A DNA stretch of 64,000 bases, taken from Polytrichum commune (Eukaryota; Streptophyta; Polytrichopsida; Polytrichales; Polytrichaceae). The notes beneath the pieces are model-generated. The model was not told the DNA's origin. It did no database searches and saw nothing but the letters and a program-made list of their open reading frames with translations. Below are positions 14,310 to 26,114 of the stretch, in pieces (positions within the stretch are counted from its first letter, which is position 1; every line of letters begins with the position of its first letter). Where the stretch lies: assembly GCA_950295325.1 (NCBI GenBank), contig OX485804.1, positions 24,490,001-24,554,000 of the forward strand, written 5' to 3'. Made by a program: the position numbers and the translations under genes.

Positions 14310-14722
14310 CACTACATGGACAGTTTACAATTAGTATTGAGTGTGACAAATAGAATTGGCAACACTAAATACAATATTTAGTGTAGTTCAATTGGTATGA
14401 AATACTTATCGGAGTTATGTATTGCTATAATTTTTTTTACAAGTACAACACAAATGAGACACAATTATAGAGAACTTAATCTAGTTCAACATAAAATATT
14501 TCTGCCACACTATGTTATTTTTTTGTCCATGAGCTTGCATTCAAGTGTAACAAAACAGCTTATAGGCCCCCTTTAAACTACAATGATTATCCCCCTTAGT
14601 GAGGAAAGGCTACTAGTTTATGCTATGAAAGTGCATATGATATTTAGTGTCACCAAATCTAATTGTCTTCCTCAATACTAATTGTAAACCATGGTATAGT
14701 GTCACCAACACTAAATGTTAAC
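14310..14722. repeat. Imperfect inverted repeat built on GTGACACTA/TAGTGTCAC
   Basis: The left arm (about 14310-14390) contains TTTACAATTAGTATTGAG. The right arm (about 14643-14722) contains its reverse complement, CTCAATACTAATTGTAAA, together with TAGTGTCACC ends. The arms are about 80 bp and separated by about 250 bp. The structure suggests a MITE or two MITE ends. The terminal motif recurs in the elements near 15.0, 20.8, 21.9 and 33.7 kb. Confidence 0.55.
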
Positions 14723-15011
14723 CCAACATTATTTGTTATTCATTATGAATTTTCTAGGGGATTATAGGTCTGCAATGTTGCAATTACTATCACTTACTAA
14801 GTGATTTTTCATGCAAATTTCAATCATCCATGACAATATTTCATCACAAGTTGCTAACAAGAGAAGGTGGGTTTTGGCCAATGGATGAATTCATCCATTA
14901 TCTATGATAGTATTTGTTCACTTATTCATAAGAAATGTCATCTAAAATGTTATCATAGTGACATTAATTACCATATAACACTAAATATCATATGTAGTAT
15001 AGTGTCACCAA
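14638..15011 (+). repeat. Dispersed repeat, copy of 33,690-34,035 in opposite orientation
   Basis: Read on the opposite strand, this interval matches the one at about 33.69-34.03 kb. Shared blocks include TAGTGTCACC ends, CAATACTAATTGTAAA, GTTAACCCAACA-type sequence, TCATCCATGACAATATTTCATCA and a GAGAAGGT...TTTTGGCCA block. Identity is moderate with small indels, as expected for old copies of a nonautonomous element. No coding frame is conserved between the copies. Confidence 0.6.
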
Positions 15012-15325
15012 AGGATCTAAGAGACATTTTTCATCTTGGCATTATTCATTGAAAATACTATCCATAGAAACACTATCCACTGAAAGTATCAACATTATTT
15101 GTCTTGACACTATTCATTGATAAGCATGTGTTTGCATATAATTTCTTTTAGCACTCTACAAGCACCTTAGAGCACGCACTACTTTTCTTGAAATGTATAA
15201 TAATTGAGCATGTATTCATGAATTTAGTATCAATATAAATTTCAGCCCTTGCTAATTTTGAGACTTGGCAAAGTAGTGTGCATTTTGGGAATTTGTACTA
15301 TACATAGTAATTGGGATAATTAGTG

Positions 15326-15828
15326 TAGTGCTCAAGTTGAGAGCTCGAACTTGCAATCTTTGAGAGTTCAATACTTGGAGTTGACAAGCTTTCATCCAAA
15401 GCTCAAACTTTTGAGAGCTTGACCAATCTTCAAGCTCAAAATAGTTAGATCAAGAGTGGAGCAGCCATGCTCAAAGTGAGAGATCAAGGGAATTATAATA
15501 AGCAAAGAAGCCTTCATGACAAGCCAAAGAATGCTTGAAAGCCCATTGGCTTGGGGCCCGCAAAATAAGAGCTTGAGCTCTCGACCATTCTTAAACTAGC
15601 TTGATAAGGTAGCTTAGGATTTTGACCAAGAGCTTGTCATAGTCATTCCACATAGGATCCATCAAGGGGCCATCTATGCATTGTAAGTCTAGTCAAAACT
15701 TCAAGCTCTTAAATTAAGAGCTTCTGTATGAAGTGGATTTGAGTGAACAAGCACGTGTAAGAGGCACCACACTTATGAGAAGGTTCATTTCTTCGAGCTC
15801 TTAGCTCAAGCTCTCAACTTGAGCACTA
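15326..15828. mobile_element. Putative hAT-like nonautonomous element with terminal inverted repeats
   Basis: The left end reads TAGTGCTCAAGTTGAGAGCT and the right end is its near-perfect reverse complement, AGCTCTCAACTTGAGCACTA. The interior is full of further AGCTC/GAGCT and AAGCTCTCAA motifs and encodes nothing recognisable. The terminal sequence resembles that of the hAT element at 25,001 (CAGTGCTCAAAATTGAAG), so a hAT relative is possible. I could not find an 8-bp target-site duplication, which keeps the assignment tentative. Confidence 0.55.
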
Positions 15829-16904
15829 CCTAATCAACAACCATGTAAGGTGCCCATCCTCTCAAAATGATCATGGCCTAGACAAGTTACTACTAATAGC
15901 ACCCATTGTTCAACACATGACATGGTTCCGACACACAATTACAATCCAATAAGTTAGAGCTCACAAGTGGGCTTGTGGATGGATGAGGATGGTTGCACCT
16001 TGGAGGTTGGGGGTGATGACCATGTGGATGTGCAAATGTTTATGAAAAATATGTTTAGGATTGGTCATTATGCTTTTCCTTTTAGATACTTGGGTACTTA
16101 AGAGATGGATAAGGACTCATTAGATAGTAAAGAAAATGAAGACTCAGAGTTACAGAGTTTGTGTGGATTATTGAGGGTATCTTGAGATTGGTGAAAAAGC
16201 ATAAATTGGTGGACAAAATGCGTTATAGTAGTGCACTCAAGTGGTTATAAAATCTTATTTATTTAGCTTTGAAGACCCCAAATTAATCTTGAAGGGCCCA
16301 ATTGAGATCAGTTAGCCCACACTCCTATTTAACATGCATTTGACATGGATGGATAGGAGGTACGCTCACATGCAACATATGGTACTCACATGTAGAAAAT
16401 GTGGTGTGATTGAAAACCTCTCTTTGCTACAATCATTGTTACTTCTTGGTGGCGGGTCCTTTTGACACAGATTGATTAGACATGAAAACAAGGGTGTTAA
16501 ATCTCCAAAGTCGGATAAAGTTTGCGTCAAAGCTTTTAAGTGGAATATTGTCAATCCTACAGAACATTGTTATGGATCTGAATAATGTTATGCCTATAAC
16601 GGGGAGAAATATATAACAAACAAAAGTATGTCCTTGGTGCTAAATTTTAGAAGATGCCTCTCACGTGCATTACGTCTTCAAGTCCTCTTCAGTTTTAAGT
16701 TTCATGTTCCTTTTTCATGTGCCTCTCATTCGCCCACAAATTCAATCAATTATATGTCATGTACTTTTCAAAACAACAAGTTATTTACTTTCACAATGAA
16801 ACAGATGGTGATGGCATGCTGGTGTGCCCATTTCTGTACAACACAGTGATCATATATTGGGTCTATTTTGAGCGGCTACATGATGTTTTTGAAACTCAAG
16901 CTCC
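15829..16904. other. No supported feature
   Basis: AT-rich sequence without a recognisable gene or bounded repeat. Short open frames near 16.4-16.9 kb have no domain signature. Confidence 0.5.
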
Positions 16905-17017
16905 CTCACCCAGGCGATTTGGACGAACCATCCCATACACTCGTTCCTTCTTGGATTTTTGAACCCTTGCATCCAAGGAACTAGTGTATGGGTTAGTTCG
17001 CCCCAACCTCACCCAGG
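16905..17017. mobile_element. Small foldback element with 10-bp flanking direct repeats
   Basis: CTCACCCAGG occurs at 16905-16914 and again at 17008-17017. The 93 bp between them form an imperfect hairpin: the arm around CCCATACACTCGTTCCTT (16932-16949) pairs with AAGGAACTAGTGTATGGG (16976-16993). Direct repeats around a foldback are the expected footprint of an inserted nonautonomous DNA element. The 10-bp (or 9-bp) duplication would be compatible with a Mutator-like transposase, but this is inference from length alone. Confidence 0.5.
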
Positions 17018-17117
17018 TCCAATCTACAAGTTTCATGGGCACCTTGTCATGTAACTAAGACCAAAGATGTCATTTCTTAAGAATTACAACATATTTATTC
17101 CCGACCCTTCCCCAAGT

Positions 17118-17507
17118 TAAGGTAGGGGTGGCAATTTCTGTGCGGGTCCTAAAGTCAACCCCTATGTCGGAAGCACCTTTTTAGGTGCTTTTACCTGGGT
17201 TTACAAAAGCACCTATCAAGGTGCTTTTACCGTTCACAGCGTTGCCAACATTTCATTGGCTGCCAGCGGTCGGTTTTAGAAATCCACCATGTGGATATAC
17301 CACGTACCCTATGTGCGAGTGTTGGTCACTCTACAAGGTTTCCTTTAAAAATTTGTAGGAAATCATAAACATGTTGGAAAATTTTGATTTTTTCATAGTT
17401 GCTCTTGCACCAGCTTTGCGGAGCGCTCAAAATTTATAAAAAAATAGTTTAAGCATCCCAACTAGGCACATCTGAAATTTGGACGGAAATTGCCACCCCT
17501 ACCTTAG
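17118..17507. mobile_element. Nonautonomous TIR element of about 390 bp
   Basis: The left end TAAGGTAGGGGTGGCAATTT is matched at the right by its reverse complement AAATTGCCACCCCTACCTTA, giving inverted repeats of about 20 bp. The motif TAGGGGTGGCAA resembles ends seen in plant hAT-type nonautonomous elements. Inside is a short palindrome, AAAGCACCTATCAAGGTGCTTT. I cannot define a clean target-site duplication because the flanks extend the inverted repeat. Confidence 0.6.
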
Positions 17508-17694
17508 CCTCTTGCCTAGAGTAAATGGCAGGTTCAGAAGCTTTGCACCGATATATGTGGAGGAGACTCTTGAGAATTAAATTGTTTACAAAATTAAAGT
17601 TGGAACATGAGTTTGTCTTGTAACGGACCAGGGCTTCAATTCAGATGTCAAAATTTGCCTAAGATAGATGGGTCTTCGCTGATTACTTTTTCCA

Positions 17695-18045
17695 ACTAAC
17701 CCACTTCTCTTGGGATATGAAACACACTCAGGTAGTACAAGATGCTTAGCGTATCCAAATCAAGGCTGTAGGCTCCACTTTCCTCATAATTTTTGGAGCT
17801 CTTATGAATATCACACTCATTATCAAAGTGAATATTCTTGTGCAGCTCAATAAATGGTCATAAAGGTCCCCCCTGATTATGTTAACTATTAAGTCTAGCA
17901 CAGTGGTCATGTTTTGAGAAGCACTTAGTCCAATCTCTTTCAAACACACGTCTTTTTGGTATCCATTTTTGGAGCCACATATATACCACTCAAATATAGG
18001 TGTCCGACTCATAGAAGTAGCCAAATTAGGCACGCACGTCTACCT
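17695..18045 (+). repeat. Dispersed repeat, copy 1 (paired with 33,345-33,680)
   Basis: Collinear with 33,345-33,680 on the same strand. Shared blocks include GGGATATGAAACACAC versus AGGATATGAAACACGC, TTTCCTCAT, CTCATTATCAAA, AATGGTCATAAAGGTC versus AGTGGTCATATAGGTC, AATCTCTTTCAAACA, ATAGGTGTC and AAATTAGGCAC. The copies are clearly related but diverged by substitutions and small indels. No conserved frame is visible. Confidence 0.7.
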
Positions 18046-18129
18046 TATTCCAATGCACGGCTACTAAGAAATTTGTCACTAATTCCCGAGCAGTGTACGG
18101 AGAGATTTTTGGCTATAGACAGTCAAAAC

Positions 18130-18330
18130 CCTCGTGCTTCCAAGTCATGTTGTGATCTTTCTGTCTTCCTTTACTAACTTGAGGTACATTCCATAGATTC
18201 CTCTAAAACGATGCGTAGTTTTCCTGAAGTCTTGACCTTCAACCAGTTATTTCTCAAACTCAAGCGGTTCATCTGTAACTAACTGCCGGTTCTCCCCGTC
18301 CATTGTTCCCGAGTGGAGAGCGGTCGTAGG
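18130..18330 (+). repeat. Diverged direct repeat, copy 1
   Basis: Contains CCATAGATTCCTCTAAA followed by blocks CTTGACCTTCAACCAGTTAT and TTTCTCAAACTCAA. The same order of blocks recurs at about 19,400-19,610. The 1.28-kb spacing would fit LTR-like ends of a short element, but no primer-binding or polypurine site was identified. Confidence 0.5.
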
Positions 18331-19399
18331 AGGTACGTAATATGCAATCCTGGTAGCTGGTTGGGACGCTATAAATCATGGAAGCTACCATTCAGAGAGC
18401 CAGTCACAGGAACACAGGGGTGTCAGAAACCCTGAGACTCTAAGAAGCACCAATCCTGTCTGTGTGTGTCACTGCGAGCATCCTGCAACAGATTCGGCTT
18501 GTCTTCAAAATGGTGACTCCATTTTGCTGTCCATTTATGAAAGACCCTTTCCTCATCACTCGAAGAGAGCCTGAGTTGGCAGAATGTGATTTTTTTGGAA
18601 ACGTGTTCTCCGTGTCTGCACAACCTCTTCTTCTGATCATCATCGGCCGCTTTTCTCGGTATTTGAGCACGCTAGAGTTCGTGTATTTTTGACGTGAATG
18701 GCATATGCTTAACATCAGAATACAACGTCGTAACTCGGCATGGAAGGATTTTGTGTGCAACTAAAGTGCTTTCGAGTCTGCCTCTCCACTACCCATCGAG
18801 CATGGATTGATGCTGGACTGAGCTCACACAAGCTGATTCTTCTTCAGCCTGGAAGTCTTTGACTCTTCAAGCAGATTCTGTGAAGTTTGGTGTTTCATGA
18901 GTCCATGTCTCAAATTCGGCTGAAGAGCTACCTGGAATGGAAATTTTCCATGTCTTTGTTTGCAATAAAGTATAGATATGTATAGAAATATTTGTACTAG
19001 TTGCACACATGAATTCCTAATGGTAACTTATCCTCTGTCTTTGGTTGATACAGGCAGCAGCTATGACTGCAAGTAGGTTAGGCTCTGTGTTGTTTTCTCA
19101 GCATGAAAAAATATTCGACTTGTAAAATTTCCAGAAATATGTGCACCAATCTGTTATAACTATGATCTGCAAACTCGTGGGAGGGTTGTGGAGGATTTTT
19201 AAAAAGCAGATTCTTGTCATTAATGTACACTAGGTATCACAGTGATTGATGCCTTCTGTCAATAAAATCTTGGTTGGTGCTGATCAGATTGATTATATCC
19301 TGTCTTGGGAAGGCTGTGATTCTCTAATTGAGCTCGCTTGGGTCGTTGATACCTGTTCTTTTGCATGAGAGCCAGTGTCTGGGAGAGATTTTGGGCAAA

Positions 19400-19610
19400 A
19401 TCGGTTGAAATCCAAGTGTTTCCAAGTCCAACCGGTTGCAGGTTGATATCTTTGGTTTTCCTTCATTAGTTTAAGATATGTTCCATAGATTCCTCTAAAT
19501 GTTCAGCGATTTGCCTATAGTCTTGAACTTGAACCGGTCATTTCTCAAACTCAACTGGCCTATCTGTATATAGTAGTCGGATCTTCCCGTTCTTAGATGA
19601 GACTAGCTGT
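19400..19610 (+). repeat. Diverged direct repeat, copy 2
   Basis: Repeats the block order of 18,130-18,330: CCATAGATTCCTCTAAA, then GTCTTGAACTTGAACCGGTC, then TTTCTCAAACTCAA. The right edge is indistinct. Confidence 0.5.
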
Positions 19611-20771
19611 GGCGGATCTCTTTGGCAGACATGATTTTGTGAAATGAGGATACTCTGCAAGTTATATAGAGAACTTGTCAAATTGATATTTAAATTGCCT
19701 CTGGAATGTTTGCTCCTCGATTAGAGCCATCAGAGCATTTTGCAGTTTGTAAATCTTTCTAAAGAGTGATATAACCTCAAGGGCCTTCGAACCACATGTC
19801 ATCTGCAGAGAAATTTGTGGTCAATCTGATGGGCGTCAACCCTGCATCAACACTAAGGCCATCTAGTCATAGTAAATTGAATTGCACAATGTCCCTTTGA
19901 GAATTCACTGAGGAGAAGTACGGTTGGAGACATTCTCCAATTTATTCTCTTTCATCCATATACAGCCATACAGGAGAGTATGTGCACTTTCAATTGAATC
20001 TGTGCTATGTGGGTGGTTCGATTTAACCAGAATTAACATTCCTTAGAATATGTGTGAAGATCATTGTGAAAGGTGCCACACATAAAGTGACCTGTGCAAC
20101 AATCTGTCACTGAACTTAGTGCTGTGAAAATGAATGACATAGATGTGAAAACACAGATAACAATATCATAAAAGCTCTCCCATTCACATTGGCATAATGA
20201 TAAACACCGATGGGCTTTTATTTATTTATTCATTGCAGTTGACTGGGCAATGCCAGAGCTGATCTACACCAATATGGGCAATTAGGGTGCGTCACGCTAA
20301 TTTATCGACATTCCACACCATTTTGGAAATTTGTTACCAAAGTAAAAAACATATGATTTTTGTTCACGGTGGTTGTCATACGGATTGATGTACAAGGTTA
20401 TAAATTTTTGTGATCTGATTTTGACCCATGGTAATTTGCATGGATAAAGAGGCAACCTATTTGAGAACTTGGCAACCTACTTGCATGTTGTATCTGTGTA
20501 TAATCTTAAGGTGCTGGGAGCTCGACTTGTGAGGCTCATCTGCTTTGTCAGTCATTGTTACAAGTATGCAATGTTTGCTTATGCATACCAATTTGTCAAT
20601 ACTACCAGAACATGTTGTTGAATGTTAAGTGCCGTATTGGCATCAGAGAGTCACACTAATCCTCCCAACAATGAACCACAAGCCGTTCTTCCTTACACTA
20701 GTCATTTTTTACCAAGCAGCAAGGTAAGGTTACTTCCCTCCTATCTAGAGGTGGGCTCCATGGGTCAAGTG

Positions 20772-20994
20772 CTGCACAAAATATTGTATTTAGTGTCAAG
20801 TACTATATGGCATTACGCAATGTTATATCTACTTACCGCATATCTCATATTTAACCAACAAATGTTGAATTGGTTGTTTGGACATTGTAGAACATTAACA
20901 ACTTTACTTGGTAAAAATTTACATCAATAGAAAAAATCTATAGAATCGTGTAAGTCCAAATAGTAAGTGACATTAAACATCATATTTTGTGTAG
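20772..20994. mobile_element. MITE copy A (223 bp)
   Basis: The left terminus CTGCACAAAATATTGTATTT is mirrored by the right terminus ending CATCATATTTTGTGTAG, and AGTGTCAAGTACTAT is mirrored by ATAGTAAGTGACATT. The element has the same total length and terminal design as 21,900-22,122, about 0.9 kb away on the same strand. Nonautonomous, with no coding capacity. A target-site duplication could not be fixed. Confidence 0.6.
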
Positions 20995-21899
20995 TCCCTA
21001 CATCTAATTTAGGGGGGATGGTTAACCTCAGGGAGGGTCAACTAGGGTTTGTCTATTGTCCAACTTTCGTTTGTCTAGTACTAGGTGTGTGAGGTATTTT
21101 GATAGCTATTTAGTGTATATGTCAAAGGTTTTGTTATTTCGTTTGGAGGTATTTTGAGGTCAATGACACCCTCTTGTAAATGACACCTCTCGTAAATGAC
21201 ACCCTCTCCTCACTAACACCCACGGTGATGGTGACAAGAGGGTTGACTTTCTTGTCGTCTAGTCTAAGTTTTTGTATGAGTCCATTGGGGTCCACACAAG
21301 AATCATTCTACTCTTAGTCTAGTGCACAAATAGTGATCATTCACCATTCTCTGTGTTTCTGTTAGTCGCATGGAGTATAAGGTGGAGGGTGCTAAACCAA
21401 CACCCACCCAAAAGAAACGCTTATAAATGCCTCCCAATTGCCAATGCTATACTACCTTGAACCATTCCCCATGGAAAAGGAGTGTTGGGGCTCACAAAGT
21501 GATGGATTTAGGTGCCTTTAGTGCTGCCATCTCATACTTGCCTCCACTACCTCCATGTAGGGTAGGGTAGGTAGCATGCTCCACTCTATCTAGACATTCT
21601 ATTCACCGCGGGGGGGGGGGGAGGTTTTATCTATTTTATTCACAAAGCCAAGGAGGTAGGCCCACAAAGCACAAAGGGGGTCAGGTCTAGGCATAAAGGG
21701 GGTCAGTACTTGGGATGCAACCAAACCGGGTGAGATCATGGAGGTGGCCATTTGGCTTTGCACACTATTACTAGTTGGGCTTTGATCTAACTTGGGTCTG
21801 AAACCCCACTATGTTGTGTTGGTTTTGGACAATGAAGTTGGGGGTCCTCATCATATGCAAGGTCATCATACACCGGGCCTAGGGATTGGTTTAAGGAAG
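20995..21899. other. No gene; poly-G run
   Basis: No recognisable gene. A G run lies at 21610-21621, followed by paired GGGGGTCAG motifs near 21,680-21,710. Confidence 0.5.
21610..21621 (+). repeat. Poly-G run
   Basis: Twelve consecutive G bases. Confidence 0.9.
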
Positions 21900-22122
21900 C
21901 TGCACCATTTATGGTATTTAGTGTCACTTACTATTTAACATTACAAAGTGCTATAACTAATTATTGAGAATGTAATATTTTACCAAGCAAAGTCATTAAT
22001 GTTTTATAATATATGAACAACCTATACAACCTTGGAAAATAGAACTTGGAGTCTATAGTAAGAAGTTATTGTATTACATAATTCCGTATAGTAAGTGACG
22101 CTAAACACCATAAATGGTGTAG
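21900..22122. mobile_element. MITE copy B (223 bp)
   Basis: The left terminus CTGCACCATTTATGGTATTT and right terminus AAACACCATAAATGGTGTAG are imperfect inverted repeats. The inverted match continues through AGTGTCACTTACTAT against ATAGTAAGTGACGCT, giving ends of about 35 bp. It matches copy A at 20,772-20,994 in length and end sequence. The transposase family is not determined because the flanks show no clear duplication. Confidence 0.65.
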
Positions 22123-24992
22123 TGGTTTTGACTTTGAATATTCATCAAAAATTCAATCGAGGTTGCTTTTCTTTTTCTTTACACCTAGTATGTTTAGCAC
22201 AAAGGCTAATATGAATATGTATGTTTTTTTATATCAACCACATAGCCCATATGTATGTGCAATAGCTCAAGGTGTTGGTTTAAGCACCCTCTACCTTAGA
22301 TGCATCTGAGAGTGCCAAAGTATGCTTTAATGCAAGCAAGCTTGGTTGCTTCCTTTTGCTTACTTTAGGTTGAGCATAAAACTCTATAATCTGTGGCTTA
22401 GCTCCCTCTCTCGATTCTCACTTTGTGGAGTTCTGGTTACTGAGAAGGAATTTTGTTGTCTGAAACAGAATGCTTAGTGCTTACAAAAGTATCCAATGCA
22501 AGCCATTCCATCAACATATACTTTTTCAGAATGCAACTCTTACCCTACAAATTCATAGAACCATTAAAAAAGTTACATCTCGAGAAAATGTCTCCACATT
22601 TTGAAGTTGATGCATGGTTTTACATAATTTGGGATCCACAACGTCTACTAAAGCTCATCCGGTATGCAGATACATAAGTATGAAAGAACATTTGCATTAA
22701 AGAAATATGCTCACAGCATCACACAATATGGATTGAAAATTACTAGTCCTTCCATGATGATGTCTTCACCATATCACATACTACGAAAGTAATCAAAGTG
22801 TCTTTAATGATGGCACTTATTGTATTATGATGATTTTTGGTGATGTTAAAAATTGACATCTTGCTCAATGTATCCATTAAAAATGCATGTAAATCACATC
22901 AACAAAATTTGATAGCAATTGGACATACTCACAAGCTTAAGGAAGCTTGACTACTGGTGTTGGCTAGTCATCCACATCATTCCCTTTCATTGGCTCTTCG
23001 TTTAAATCAAAATTGGTTGGTTTTTGTTGTTAGCATCTCATTGCTTAAACAACAACCTGTACTACAAATGTAGAAATAAAAAACCATTTGATTGAAATAC
23101 AAATTCAAAGAGAACTATTTGGTTATTGGATGAAGGCCAAAACAAGTGAGTGCTAGTATCCACATTATAAAATTCCTACTTGAACCATGGCACATACTAA
23201 AGGGTTGACTGCTCACAAAAACCTCAATTTGTCTAAGAAGTTAGAGGATTTGTTCTCCAAGGTCCCCCTACATGTTCCAAAGTCCTAAACACATATGAAC
23301 TTTGAAATACATGTTGGTCCCACCATGTATGCACGTTAATTTCATGTCTTATATGACAATTTATTATTAAATATGTGAAAACCATCTTTTTAATTGAATC
23401 CAACATAGTGAGGATATATACATGTGGTCATAATCATAGGTCCTTCATCATGATACTAGTTACCAATTATTGGCTTGGATAAATATATGATATTTAATTG
23501 TAGTAATGTACATTAATTGTTGATACCCTAAATTGTTGTACCTGAACTTCTAATTACTAGGTTAAGTTATTAAATGACCAAAAGTTATGGTATCAACCAA
23601 GAGCTTATTTCATGTTAATACCCTAACTTATTATGCTTTGAACATCTAACTATTACGTTAAGTTACTAAATGATTGAAGGTTAGGGTATCAACCAAGAGC
23701 TTATTTTGTGATAATACCTTACTAGCATGTTGTGTGTAAATATTTGAACACAAATTTGTGTTGTTAAATGGCCAATATTAGAGTATTGTAAAAATAATAT
23801 TTCATAGATTATGAGATAATATGACCCGATGTTAGGATATTAACTCAGGGAGTTCACTATTCATTAAAACCAAGAATCACGTGCGTGCATGTCCCTTATT
23901 AAAACACCCCTGTATACATTTTATTTTTGCTAAAATCAAGCAATATACTTACAAATCTCATTGCTTCAAAATACATTTCCATACGTACACAAGGGTCCAA
24001 AAACAAATACATAAATTATGTATAACATGTGTACAAATGTTTGGAAATGCAAAAATATGGCCCTATTATATGTATAATATCAAATCATGGATTTTTAGTT
24101 ATAAAGTCGTTAAAGACTTTTTCATCACTTGGATGAAGTTCGTACGTGTCTGTTTCAGCATCATACGTCAAATTGGCCAAAGCAATAACCGTATCCAATT
24201 CTACCATAATATGATTTGTGAGATTTTAACTCCAAATAAGGTCGTTACTTAGTGGATGAAAAAACGCATCATTCTTGGTCCAGGTATGACTTGAACGCAT
24301 AAATGCGTAAACCCGTACTTTACATATATTTTTCTATAGCCTTATCTCCAGCCTCATGTATATCTACTTCCTGCTTAATAGCAATATGTCTCTTGTACAT
24401 ACATTTTGTACATGCTTGTTCTAAATAATACCCCTTTTGTGCACGCACGTGTATATTTACAGTACTTGAACAGTGCACTCCCTGGGGATATTAAAGAAAA
24501 CAAACAATCAAATGACTCACATTTTGGGGAGTTGCCAGTAATTATTTCATGTTCACATTTTATTTTGTTTTTAATTTTGATTTCAATTTCAATTATTGAA
24601 GTTGCAGAGTCGTCCAATATTAGGATACATGGGGATTTTTTTTTTAATGCTTACATGTTTTATCTTGTTGTATCAAAAATAAATTGCATTGGTAGAGGTT
24701 GCAAAGTATTCCAAGGTAAAGGTATCAGTAGATATTTAATATGAAACAAACACTAAATTTAAAGAAGTTCAATGCTATGAGAGATCCAAGAATTTTTTTA
24801 TAATCAAAATTAATGGAGATCAAAGATAGAATTGAGAGAGTAAAGAGAATAGAATATATCTGATATTATTTCAAAGTAGCAGACCAAAAAATTTCTAAAA
24901 TCAATTCAAAGCTAGAAATTTTTAAGTCTGCTAATAATTTTGAGAAAAGAAACTAAGGGAGAGATCTGAAACTAAGAGATGTTTGAGAAGGA
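22123..24992. other. No supported gene
   Basis: AT-rich sequence without a recognisable domain. Two related stretches at about 23,540-23,620 and 23,640-23,710 (ACTTCTAATTACTAGGTTAAG / ACATCTAACTATTACGTTAAG, then AACCAAGAGCTTAT) form an old local duplication. The start of the interval near 23,870 shares an AAACCAAGAATCA motif with about 4,945. Confidence 0.45.
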
Positions 24993-25000
24993 GATGAAAT

Positions 25001-26106
25001 CAGTGCTCAAAATTGAAGTCTTCAGTGCCCTTCAAATGGGTTTTGGGACATCAAAAAATACCTCAAGGAAAACAGCCCTTCAAAACATAATCCTCATGTC
25101 TAAGTGCTCCCTTCACTTGAAGTGCTGGATAAATAGTACCCTTCAAGTACTGTTCATCATCTCAAGTAGCCGTTTAACTCCGGCTGTCTAACTTTGGGCT
25201 CCAGATCTCAGATCCAGATGGGAATTAGTCTAGATGGGAATTGTATGTTGATAGGTTTGGTTGTGAGAAAGTGCATACTTTGCACTATGACTCTATGCAC
25301 AGGTGTGATGTAGGGGGCTCGTTGGAGGATTGCATCACCCTTGGTAGACTATACGTCCAAAAGGTTATTGACTCACTAAATGATCGCTTCCCCGACTTGC
25401 CCATTTTTAATGCGGCCAGGTTTTTTAGCCCAAAACACTATCCCATGGATGCATTGGATAGAGGCACTTTAATTGAGCAATGGTTGAACCGGTTGGTGAC
25501 ACATTTCAAGTGGAGCTCTGTTCTTGTTGATCAAGCCAATGCGGAGTTGCTCGAATTTGTGGAGATGTTATCTTCAACTTGTCAACACCGAAGTATGCAT
25601 GAAGATTGGGTTTTTTGTGGCCGTGACCCAGAGTTTAAGATCAATTGGCCAACCCTAATGTCGCTATGGCAAGCCATACTTGTGATCCCTACTAGCATTG
25701 TTGTTTGTGAGCGTGGTTTTTCAAAGCAGAATTGGGTTAAGAGCGAAAGGAGAACATGCCTAAACCTTGACACACTTGATGCATTGATGAGGGTTAGCCT
25801 AAACAGTTTGGGAGTTGAATTCATGGATTGGAATGGCACTTTTGACACTTGGAAAACCACTACAGTAACCAACAAGCGTAGGGCATTGTCACTTCAAGAG
25901 GTGGAGTTAGATAGTTGATTCTCCATTATTTCATTGTACTAGAAGCATGTACCATGCAAATCATGCATAATTTTAATATAAGTTTTATATTTCTTTGAAA
26001 ATTTTCCATTGACGTCCTAGATTTAGATATGCCCTTCAATTGCAATGCTGAAATTTCAGAGCCCTTCAAAATGAAATTCATATGAGGGCTTCAATTTTGA
26101 GCATTG
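25001..26106 (+). mobile_element. hAT transposon, internally deleted, with 8-bp TSD
   Basis: The element begins CAGTGCTCAAAATTGAAG (25001) and ends with the reverse-complement-type terminus CTTCAATTTTGAGCATTG (26106). It is flanked by identical 8-bp direct repeats GATGAAAT at 24993-25000 and 26107-26114. An 8-bp duplication and CARTG ends are hallmarks of the hAT superfamily. Related CCCTTCAAA motifs lie just inside both ends. Inside is the C-terminal part of a hAT transposase on the plus strand. At 1.1 kb it is far shorter than an autonomous hAT, so it is a deletion derivative. Confidence 0.85.
25241..25918 (+). pseudogene. hAT transposase, C-terminal fragment with dimerisation domain
   Basis: An open frame of about 225 codons ends at a stop at 25918. 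It has no proper start: its first codon is TTG and the upstream transposase is missing. The C-terminal half carries the hAT dimerisation signature: W-P-x-L-x-x-L-W followed by P-x-S-x-x-x-C-E-R-G-F-S and then K-S-x-R-R and L-D-x-L-M-R. The zinc-finger DNA-binding region and most of the RNase-H-like catalytic core are absent, so the fragment should be inactive. It lies inside a hAT element with matching ends and target duplication, which confirms its origin. Confidence 0.8.
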
Positions 26107-26114
26107 GATGAAAT

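Larger units (their letters stand above)
17508..20771. other. Gene-poor interval with two repeat families
   Basis: Holds one copy of a dispersed repeat (17695-18045) and a diverged direct repeat (18130-18330 against 19400-19610), described separately. Otherwise no gene or domain is recognised. Several overlapping open frames near 18.4-18.8 kb lie on both strands and show no family signature. Confidence 0.5.

Noticed and set aside
17008-17507. An 8-bp duplication for the TIR element at 17,118-17,507
   Set aside because: Flanking bases extend the inverted repeat rather than forming a direct repeat, so no duplication is claimed.
18423-18760. Overlapping open frames on both strands
   Set aside because: Mutually exclusive frames and no domain; no exon signals supporting either.
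23881-24744. Open frames of 112-123 codons on the plus strand
   Set aside because: AT-rich, rich in Ile/Phe/Lys/Tyr, overlapped by frames on the other strand and without domains.
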